Shown here one piece after another: positions 1-7,899 of a stretch of 64,000 nt of DNA. The stretch lies in the NCBI GenBank assembly GCA_963701065.1, contig OY969558.1, positions 62,001 through 126,000 on the forward strand, given 5' to 3'. Under the pieces are notes generated by a model, which saw only the letters and a program-made list of their open reading frames with translations, had not been told where the DNA came from and searched no databases. Both the position numbers and the translations under genes were made by a program. This stretch comes from Aquirickettsiella gammari. Lineage in GTDB: Bacteria; Pseudomonadota; Gammaproteobacteria; Diplorickettsiales; Diplorickettsiaceae. The stretch's first letter is position 1, and every line of letters begins with the position of its first letter.

Positions 1-1370
1 TTGAATTTCAAGCAAATTGTTTAAATTATAAAAATTACGTCGGAAAGGAAATAGAAGAGTTAAAGCAGCAACACGCACAAGATCCGCTGCTGTTATTAGA
101 GAACTTACTTAGACTCATCCATGAGCGCTCTCCCAAAAGACCTATTGACCCACCGAGCACGGCGGATAGATTATTAAGAAAATTAGTGTATATTCCCGGC
201 GCTTTCTGGGTCATGTCGAGTTGCGTCGGGTTTTTAGTGGCTCCTATCAATGAAATGACTGAGTTAACCGGTAGTGAAGTGATGGGAGCTAGTTTTTCAG
301 CACCATCTGTTTATTTTCTAGGTGTCTTATTAGCTTATTTCGGTGGTAATTCGCTACAAAACACCTATGATTATTTCACTTCATGGCAAGATGATGCCGT
401 TAAAATTCCACAAGAATTTAAAATTTATCCTAAAACCTCGATCTTATTGATTGTTATTTCGATGTATTTATCCGTTTTTTCTTACGCTGCAGGGGCTGAA
501 TTAATTAAGGATAATTTTACAGGAGATTTAGAGTTTTTACGTCCTGAGTTACTGGCATTATCCGAAACAGGTCTCGCTTTTTTGGGTTTTACCGCCATGT
601 TAGATTTTTTTAGTAGTATTCTCAAAAAATTTAGTCACTATGGTAGGAATAAGGACGCTGAAATGGTTGCTAAATTATCTGCGGCCTTCAGTCAACTTAA
701 AAACAGCATACAGTTAATGAAATCAGACCAATTGATAATATCTTTATCTAAGCTGGAAGGGACTCGATTGATGTCTATTTTAAATATCCGGCCAAGTGCA
801 GATAATAATGAACTGGATGAACTAAGAGAAACACTGGTAAATTTACAGATGGCCTTAGAAGAAAAATCGGAATTAAATTCAAAACCAAAACCGGCAGAGC
901 AGCAGGGCGTGCATGGTACACCAACAAGTCCAGTATCACCATTGCCATCACGCCAGCGCCAATTCAGGTCTTCCGATGATGAGACATCCTCATCGGAGCC
1001 TAGTCTCAGTCGTCGCGTGACGCGAACAAACTCTATTGATACGGTAATGACAGATATTCATCATGAGCACAATATTTTGAAAAGAGGAATATGTAGTTCT
1101 GATTTATTTATAAAGTTAACAAAAATAAAGGAATTAGATGAGGAACGATCCGCTGTAGGTAAATTACTAAATAAATTACCTATACCTATTGAGCAATTAT
1201 CTGATAATTCTGATCTTTCAGAAAGAAGTCGATTAATTTATCCGTGTAGTAATTTACAGCCTTTTTTCTCACGTAGATCTATGTCTGTAAGCAACCCAGA
1301 AAATAATAATAGTTATAGGTATGGTAGCATTTCTTCAGTACATTATGGAGAGACTAGTTTTTCTTGTTAG
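1..1370 (+). CDS. Membrane protein of unknown function, 5' end cut by window edge
   Basis: I do not recognise a family. The reading frame is open from the first complete codon at position 3, so the gene starts before the window and the GTG at 186 is not needed as a start. The visible part opens with a charged helical stretch, then has hydrophobic segments near positions 186-260, 290-350, 430-510 and 560-620, which suggests four membrane passes. A long hydrophilic C-terminal tail follows, with a Ser/Pro/Arg-rich low-complexity stretch around 890-1030. A membrane core plus a long polar tail is common among effector-like proteins of Legionellales, but that is only an inference. A hairpin terminator follows at 1410-1440. 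Confidence 0.7.
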   Translation, partial: EFQANCLNYKNYVGKEIEELKQQHAQDPLLLLENLLRLIHERSPKRPIDPPSTADRLLRKLVYIPGAFWVMSSCVGFLVAPINEMTELTGSEVMGASFSAPSVYFLGVLLAYFGGNSLQNTYDYFTSWQDDAVKIPQEFKIYPKTSILLIVISMYLSVFSYAAGAELIKDNFTGDLEFLRPELLALSETGLAFLGFTAMLDFFSSILKKFSHYGRNKDAEMVAKLSAAFSQLKNSIQLMKSDQLIISLSKLEGTRLMSILNIRPSADNNELDELRETLVNLQMALEEKSELNSKPKPAEQQGVHGTPTSPVSPLPSRQRQFRSSDDETSSSEPSLSRRVTRTNSIDTVMTDIHHEHNILKRGICSSDLFIKLTKIKELDEERSAVGKLLNKLPIPIEQLSDNSDLSERSRLIYPCSNLQPFFSRRSMSVSNPENNNSYRYGSISSVHYGETSFSC

Positions 1371-1409
1371 CCGGCTAGATTATAAAGGTGAGTTCAAATA
1401 CACACTATA

Positions 1410-1440
1410 GCCGATAACTTTTATTATCGGCTTCTATATC
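1410..1440 (+). terminator. Intrinsic terminator between convergent genes
   Basis: An 8-bp perfect stem, GCCGATAA (1410-1417) with TTATCGGC (1424-1431), encloses a 6-nt loop and is followed by a T-rich run. It lies between the end of the left-edge gene and the end of the phosphopantetheinyl transferase gene, so it may serve both strands. Confidence 0.65.
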
Positions 1441-1449
1441 TTCTTATTT

Positions 1450-2208
1450 TTATAAATAAAAGTATTTAGCGTCAAAATAGGATAAATGCTTTTGAAAAAA
1501 TAACGTAGCCACTACTGCCGTAATATAAGAACTATCCATATCTATTGGAATAAATTTACATGGTATGGCTTCTTCTTTTTCAGGTGTCAAAATTTTTAAC
1601 TCATCGCGCACGGGAAATTCATTTAGATCAATGGAAATACTAGCAAGATCAACCGTCAAACCTATTCCTTTAGCTTTTAAATATGCCTCTTTTCTTGTCC
1701 AACAACGAAAAAAAGCCTTCTCCTTTTCTTGATGACATTTCAATAATGAAAAAAATACTTTTTCTAATGGAGAGAAAACAATTTTACCTGATTTATCTAA
1801 AGGGATTTTTTTATTATGATATTCAACATCTATCCCTATTGGATATTTTAACGTTATCGCAATAAGGATAAGGTTATAGGAATGGGATATATTAAACTGT
1901 ATACTTAAAAAATTCTGTAAGTTTGTTATAAATGGTTTCCCTTGCTTTCCTATTTCAAATAGTAAGCATTTTGGGTCACAAGACAAATAATTTGCCAGAA
2001 TAGTCCGCTTCATGTGATGCGTAACTTGATATCGGTAACGATCACACTGAAAAATTAAACTTTTTACACGCTTTAGCTCTTCATAAGAAAGGATAGATCC
2101 AAGATCTTTAGGGCAGTTAATAGTATTTAAATCCAAACGCCAAACATGTATTTCTGAACGAGAAATACACAACTGCCTAGGTGGCTCATTCCATAAAAGC
2201 GCGCTCAT
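1450..2208 (-). CDS. 4'-phosphopantetheinyl transferase, Sfp/Gsp type
   Basis: This enzyme would attach the phosphopantetheine arm of coenzyme A to the active serine of carrier domains, making apo-ACP/PCP functional. The 252-aa length is usual for the Sfp family. The N-terminal pattern (W..PP..L....IHVWR) is typical. The magnesium-binding motif is GIDVE (residues 125-129) and the second core motif is WTRKEAYLKAKG (170-181), with the conserved Glu174 and Lys178. It sits on the same strand and at the 3' side of the megasynthase genes, so it most likely primes their six carrier domains. It could also serve the fatty-acid ACP, since no AcpS gene is seen in this window. Start ATG 2208; no strong ribosome-binding site is seen. 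Confidence 0.93.
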   Translation of the reverse strand: MSALLWNEPPRQLCISRSEIHVWRLDLNTINCPKDLGSILSYEELKRVKSLIFQCDRYRYQVTHHMKRTILANYLSCDPKCLLFEIGKQGKPFITNLQNFLSIQFNISHSYNLILIAITLKYPIGIDVEYHNKKIPLDKSGKIVFSPLEKVFFSLLKCHQEKEKAFFRCWTRKEAYLKAKGIGLTVDLASISIDLNEFPVRDELKILTPEKEEAIPCKFIPIDMDSSYITAVVATLFFQKHLSYFDAKYFYL

Positions 2209-2358
2209 ACTATTGTCTGCACATCTTATTTTGAAAAAATGATATTGAAGTAGCTAGCTTCTTAACGTCATTTGGCTTACAAGATAATTTCAATATTCAA
2301 ATACCTCATATCTGATAGAATATCTCCTGCTTATGAATAACTATCTACATGAAAATTT

Positions 2359-5300
2359 TTAAGCCTTCTCTCTCATTTGGCCAGATTTTACACCTAAATC
2401 CACGATGACTGCTTGCGGACTATCCGCATCATCGCAGATGATAAAATGCGTTCTGAATGGTGATAATTTTTGGGTGTAAATCCGAGCTTTAGTGAGTTGC
2501 CATAATTGATCACTGAGTAATGTCATAGAACCCAGCGTAAATGGCATTAATCCTTGTTGATTTGTATTAAGGGATATTGCCATACCCGATTGAAATGCCG
2601 AATCAAGAAGCGTCACCAAACTCCCGCAAGGATTAAGATTTAAATACCCTTTTGCATAGTTTTTCAATACCACTGCTTTCTCAATACCCTGAAAGTATTT
2701 TCCATAATCAATACTGCTTTTAGAAAAAGCCTGGTAAATTTGATGAGCAGTATAGTTTGTAACCAAAGGACTGGTTAAACTATTTTGTATTTCTTTAAAC
2801 CAACTGTTAGTCAAAATATGCGTTGCCTGTCGGTGAAAACTCCCTCGAGAATAAAGAATTCCCTCTTCGTCTTTTAATTCAATATGGAATCCTTGTTGCA
2901 TGGGACTTGCTGTAACCGTTAAATAAACAGCTGCCTTTAAACAAATAACTGGCCTTAACCAATAGAAATGTTCCACAACAACGGGAAACTCCAATGTATT
3001 ATTTAACCGCAGCAGATAGAGAGCAAGCTCTATATGCACTACTCCAGGCAATACCCGCTGTTGAAATACTTGATGTTCCGCTAAAAAAGGATGCTCAGCC
3101 CTGATTTTTATCTGTATTTCATAGGGATTAATTCTTGAGATATCCAACATCTTTAATAACGATTTATCACCCTCTTGTTGTGCTACCAAACTAGTAAACC
3201 AAAATGGTTCTTCGTCAAAAACATAGGGAGTTAAACTTAAACGTTGATAATCGTTCGCTACAAAAAGCACACGCCAATCAACTTCTTTATGCGCTAGAAA
3301 ATCTTCCACCAATGATTTAAATGGCAGTGGAATCATATCCACTGTAACCTCTTCTTGGACTTGTAGTACATGTTGCAATTGTGCCAGTAATTCTTTTTTA
3401 TGCTGTGCCACTAATACCAAACGGTGAGGCATCACCTCTCGTCCTAATACCAAAGTATATGCAATATTTTTTAGATCCTGTTCCTCGTATTTTTCAATAT
3501 CTTTGATAAGTGCATGGATACGGGCGCGCAACGCATTTTTTGATTTGGCTGATAAAACAAACAATAAAGGTTCATCATGGTCATAAGTACCTGTTAAATT
3601 TTGATAAGCAGACAATACAACATGAGCATTGGCTCCTCCAAAACCAAAAGCACTTACCCCCGCTACTGCATCAGACTCGGCATTCCAATGGGTGTTCTCA
3701 GCAATCACTGCAAATTTTGAATCTTGCAAAACAATTAAAGGATTCAAGGAATGACCATGGATATTGCCAGGTATCATTTTGTGTTTCATAGCCAGTATTA
3801 TTTTTAATATTGAAGCAAAGCCAGCTGCTGCTTCCAAATGACCAATATTCGACTTCATTGCCCCAAGATAAATAGAATTTTGCTTATTATTTACTAAGGC
3901 TCTTCGTTCAAATGACTTAAGCGCATCAATTTCTATAGGATCGCCAAGTTTTGTACCAGTACCATGCGTCTCAATAAAACTTAAACGCTCGCAAAGCAAT
4001 TCATCGTGATAAGCATCCAATAAAAGTGATGTTTGGGCTTCCTGATTTGGTGCGGTTAGCGATTGGGCTCGTCCCCCATGATTTTCTGTTGCAGTTTCAA
4101 TAACGGCATGGATATCGTCATGATCTACTATCGCCTGATCGAAAGGCTTTAATAAAAAACCGATAATCCCTTCTCCTCGGACATAACCATCAGCCTTATC
4201 AGAAAAACTGGCGCATTCTGCTCTAGGAGATAGAAAATTTCCTGCCCCTAAAGCCTCAGTCAGATGATGATCAACAATGAGGTTAGCTGCTGCAACAAAA
4301 CACAGTTGCGTATTTCCTAAACGGATACTCTCTATCGCTCGGATTAAAGCACTTAAGGCCGCACTACATGCTGTATCAATGAAAAGCGATGGTCCATGCC
4401 AATCAAAATAATAAGATAAACGATTAGGCAGCATCGTTAGTGTATTACCTGACAGCGTATAAGGATGTGGTTTAAGCTCGTACTTTTCTTGCGCTACTAA
4501 ATAATCCATTCCAGTACCCGCAACAAAACAGCCAACCTTTTTTCCTTTTAAGCTGCTTGCAGCATAACCAGCATGTTCTATAGTCTTGTAGGCACACTGC
4601 AACAATAAACGTTGTCTTGGATCCATCCGTAATACTTCAAGAGGCGATAGATTAAAAAAACGCCGATCAAAGTGATCAATATGAGATATAAAACCTGCTT
4701 TCTCTTTTCCAGCCAACCATTCGCGTTGATGCGAACTAATTAGACTTTGCTGAGTTATCAATGCCTCCCATAAACCTTCCGCATCAAGACCTGCAGGCAT
4801 CAAGGCATCATAGCCAATAATTGCAATACGTTTTTTGTTATCGGGTTGTACCGGTTTAATTCTATTAATTGAATTATCACTATTTTGAGAATGATGTGTA
4901 CAACAGCGCTGTGAAATAGCATATAAATTGCCCCAACGATAAAACTCATGTGTCTTGATGGTTACCCCTAAATGTTTTTCTATGCTGATTGCTAATGAAT
5001 TAAATGTCAGCGAATTAAAACCATATTGGCTAAGCGGGGTATGATTATCCTTAATATTAAGATCGAATTCTTCTTTAATCAGTGTCTTTAAGCAATCAAT
5101 AATTTCCAAGATTTTCAATTCGTTCCTTGAAAGCGTCTGTACTTCTGTCTGAGGCGCTACAAAATTAATTAAAGCGGTTAATTCTATAGTTTCCAAAGCT
5201 TTTTTATTAATTTTACCACTATTATTTAATGGAAAAGTCGGTAAATAAATAATTGCTTGTGGTATCTTATAATCTGGTAAAACATTTTTTAAATGATTTA

Positions 5301-7899
5301 ATATTTTTTCTGTATCAACACAATAAGGATTAGGCGCCGTATAAAAAGTACATAGATGTGGTGTAGGTTTAAGTCTTAAAATAGTTACAGGATTAATATC
5401 AGTTTGTAATGCACTTATTTTTTGATTGATTTCAAGCAATTCAACACGATGCCCTCGTACTTTAATTTGTTCATCACTACGCTTTAGAAACATAATATGA
5501 TCTTGTGCTATGGCGATCACTTTATCACCAGTTAAATAACCTGGCACTCTATCCGCATCGTTAAGAAATGCACTACTTGTGACATTACTATAACCTTTTG
5601 CCACCTGTGCGCCTGTTACTAATAATTCCCCAACCATGCCCAAAGGCAAGGTTTTTCCTGCTTTATTTACAACATAAAGAGCTGAATTATCCATCGCTCT
5701 ACCCAGAGTAATGAGTTTATTTTTTTGCACTCGCGTAGTGGCTACCCAAATGGTTGTTTCAGTGGGACCATACATATTAAAAACCCGATGTTGCTGGTTG
5801 ATAAAATAATCAGCCAACTCAACAGGAAAAGCTTCTCCACCAACCCAAAAGCGCAATTCCTGATGCTTGCTTTTCCAGGATATTTGTTTGAACAACTGCA
5901 TGCTCGATGGGGTTGCCTGAATGGTTGTAATATCATGTTCATCAATTAATTGCGTTAAACTTTTAGTATCTTTACGTATGAATTCATCAACAATAAAAAC
6001 AGTCGCGCCACAAAATAAGGGTAATAACAATTCATTGATTGATATATCAAAGCTGATGGGAGTCATGGCCAGCAATGTATCCTGTTCCGTCAGTCCAGGA
6101 TTTGCAGCCATTGATCGTAAAAAATTAAATAAATTATCGTAGCTAACTTTCACCCCTTTAGGCCGTCCGGTAGAACCTGAAGTAAAAATAATATATGCAA
6201 TCTCTTCACTAAGTGGCATGGTATCTGGATGTTGTTGAGGCTCCATTTCCTCTGCCAGGATTTGCTGCAAATTGAGTATTTGCAGTGATAAATCAGCAAA
6301 GGGAATAGATGAATTTTTTTCATCCATGAGAATCACGCCCATTCTGGTGGCTGCAATGATTTCATTGAGTACTGCTACGGGCAATTCCTGCGATAAAGGG
6401 ATGAAAGGACGTTGAATAGCCAGGCAGGCTAACAGAGCAATCGGCAAGGAACTATTCCGTGGTAAATAAATACCAATACCTCGTTCTAAAACAGTAGCAT
6501 CCAGTTGCAATAATACTGATTTTAATCGATATACCGAATCGATCATGGTTTGATAAGTAATATTCTCATACAATGAACGCAGGGCTATTTTGTCAATTTG
6601 TCGTCTTGCTTGATGTAAAAAATAATCAAATAAAGGCTGTGTTTTATTGTCCAGGCTGCGTCCTGTTGAAATGGATTTTCGTTCCTGGCTAAATCCAAGA
6701 TCACCGATAGGACTATCTGTTTGCGCAACAATAAAATCAAGGGTTTTTGCAAGGTTAACTGCTATTTGTTCCATCATTTCAGTAAACAGCGATCCACAGT
6801 TGGACTCTAAGCGAAAAATAAAATCCTGCTCATTAAAATTGTAAACCAACGAAAAATTTTTGGCTCCACTGCAACTCTCAATCGTTGACACCTCACCAAT
6901 CTTTGGATGATTAACAGGTAATAATCCGGGAGAATGATTAATCACAACATTAAGTAATGATTGATTTCGGTTCATTTTCTCATCCACAAAGGAGAGTAAT
7001 TGATTCAGCACAATTCTTTGATGCGGTTTTTGCTGTTCACGCAATTTTTTTATTTTATTTAATATCTCTAAAGCAGTTTCATTGGAATTACAAGCAATCA
7101 ATAAAGGCAATAAATTAAAATAACACGCGACTGGATCATCAGGTTCACGAGTACTCACACAATAGGATAATGCCAGCGACAGCCCCTCTTCTTCATCGCG
7201 CACATAATGATAAAGAAGAATGGTAAGAGCCGTAGTTAAGGTTTGAAATAAGCTAGCCTTATGTTGAGTATTAAAATGTTTTAATTTGTTATATAAGGCA
7301 TTTGGAACTGGATAAGTTACCGCGACAAGATTACTTTCTTTTGCCTGCATCAAAAATGGCAAAGGTTGATGAAGTAGTTTGTGCTTTAAATAGTTTTCCC
7401 AAAAATCGAGTGACTTTTTTTCTGGTTGCGATTTTTTTGAATTAAGGCTAATAATCGGAATAGGCTTATTGACAAAAGCACGCTGCAAAGCTGAGCAAAA
7501 ATCATCATAACAGCCTCCATCAATAACTAAATGACTCAGTTGAATTATCATTTCGCCCTTTCGCCAGGCAAAATAATACAATGGAATTAATTCTTCGCTG
7601 AATATTGTTTTATGTATTCTCTGCTCTTTAGTAAGCCGCAGGACCGGTGTTTTAGACGGGACAACGAATTGTTTATACAAAATATTCTTTCGTTCAAAAA
7701 ATTGATAACACAAACCAGGGCAATGGTCATTGAGTAGTCGGCTTATAGATTTTTGTACTGCAAAAAAAGAAATCGTGCTTTTTATTTTAAAGCGAAAAGC
7801 CAGTGTATAGGCTGGATCATTTTTTTCTCGCTGCAAGGATTGCCAAATCAGCAGTTCAGATTGAGAAGCAATTTGTAAAGATGATTCAAATGCTTGCAT
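2359..7899 (-). CDS. Hybrid NRPS-PKS megasynthase, C-A-PCP-KS-DH
   Basis: Domains in order: condensation (about 10-400; SHLVIDG with His123 and Asp127, the first His of HHxxxDG being Ser); adenylation (about 425-905; FTSGSTGRPKG, NMYGPTE, core Lys896); carrier (about 930-1000, Ser963, motif GFNSL with Asn replacing the usual Asp); ketosynthase (about 1023-1440, Cys1178, His1312, His1354); dehydratase (about 1600-1840, His1609, Pro1618, Asp1766, Gln1770). The specificity residues read D618 I619 N622 Q661 W685 G687 M709 I717 W718 K896, close to the known glycine code DILQLGLIWK. There is no AT domain. The condensation domain is the first domain, so it is probably a starter C domain that acylates the amino acid. 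The protein ends at the dehydratase, so its KR/ACP must come from another protein, as is usual for split trans-AT modules. The start overlaps the end of the upstream gene by 14 bp. Confidence 0.93.
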   Translation of the reverse strand: MQAFESSLQIASQSELLIWQSLQREKNDPAYTLAFRFKIKSTISFFAVQKSISRLLNDHCPGLCYQFFERKNILYKQFVVPSKTPVLRLTKEQRIHKTIFSEELIPLYYFAWRKGEMIIQLSHLVIDGGCYDDFCSALQRAFVNKPIPIISLNSKKSQPEKKSLDFWENYLKHKLLHQPLPFLMQAKESNLVAVTYPVPNALYNKLKHFNTQHKASLFQTLTTALTILLYHYVRDEEEGLSLALSYCVSTREPDDPVACYFNLLPLLIACNSNETALEILNKIKKLREQQKPHQRIVLNQLLSFVDEKMNRNQSLLNVVINHSPGLLPVNHPKIGEVSTIESCSGAKNFSLVYNFNEQDFIFRLESNCGSLFTEMMEQIAVNLAKTLDFIVAQTDSPIGDLGFSQERKSISTGRSLDNKTQPLFDYFLHQARRQIDKIALRSLYENITYQTMIDSVYRLKSVLLQLDATVLERGIGIYLPRNSSLPIALLACLAIQRPFIPLSQELPVAVLNEIIAATRMGVILMDEKNSSIPFADLSLQILNLQQILAEEMEPQQHPDTMPLSEEIAYIIFTSGSTGRPKGVKVSYDNLFNFLRSMAANPGLTEQDTLLAMTPISFDISINELLLPLFCGATVFIVDEFIRKDTKSLTQLIDEHDITTIQATPSSMQLFKQISWKSKHQELRFWVGGEAFPVELADYFINQQHRVFNMYGPTETTIWVATTRVQKNKLITLGRAMDNSALYVVNKAGKTLPLGMVGELLVTGAQVAKGYSNVTSSAFLNDADRVPGYLTGDKVIAIAQDHIMFLKRSDEQIKVRGHRVELLEINQKISALQTDINPVTILRLKPTPHLCTFYTAPNPYCVDTEKILNHLKNVLPDYKIPQAIIYLPTFPLNNSGKINKKALETIELTALINFVAPQTEVQTLSRNELKILEIIDCLKTLIKEEFDLNIKDNHTPLSQYGFNSLTFNSLAISIEKHLGVTIKTHEFYRWGNLYAISQRCCTHHSQNSDNSINRIKPVQPDNKKRIAIIGYDALMPAGLDAEGLWEALITQQSLISSHQREWLAGKEKAGFISHIDHFDRRFFNLSPLEVLRMDPRQRLLLQCAYKTIEHAGYAASSLKGKKVGCFVAGTGMDYLVAQEKYELKPHPYTLSGNTLTMLPNRLSYYFDWHGPSLFIDTACSAALSALIRAIESIRLGNTQLCFVAAANLIVDHHLTEALGAGNFLSPRAECASFSDKADGYVRGEGIIGFLLKPFDQAIVDHDDIHAVIETATENHGGRAQSLTAPNQEAQTSLLLDAYHDELLCERLSFIETHGTGTKLGDPIEIDALKSFERRALVNNKQNSIYLGAMKSNIGHLEAAAGFASILKIILAMKHKMIPGNIHGHSLNPLIVLQDSKFAVIAENTHWNAESDAVAGVSAFGFGGANAHVVLSAYQNLTGTYDHDEPLLFVLSAKSKNALRARIHALIKDIEKYEEQDLKNIAYTLVLGREVMPHRLVLVAQHKKELLAQLQHVLQVQEEVTVDMIPLPFKSLVEDFLAHKEVDWRVLFVANDYQRLSLTPYVFDEEPFWFTSLVAQQEGDKSLLKMLDISRINPYEIQIKIRAEHPFLAEHQVFQQRVLPGVVHIELALYLLRLNNTLEFPVVVEHFYWLRPVICLKAAVYLTVTASPMQQGFHIELKDEEGILYSRGSFHRQATHILTNSWFKEIQNSLTSPLVTNYTAHQIYQAFSKSSIDYGKYFQGIEKAVVLKNYAKGYLNLNPCGSLVTLLDSAFQSGMAISLNTNQQGLMPFTLGSMTLLSDQLWQLTKARIYTQKLSPFRTHFIICDDADSPQAVIVDLGVKSGQMREKA

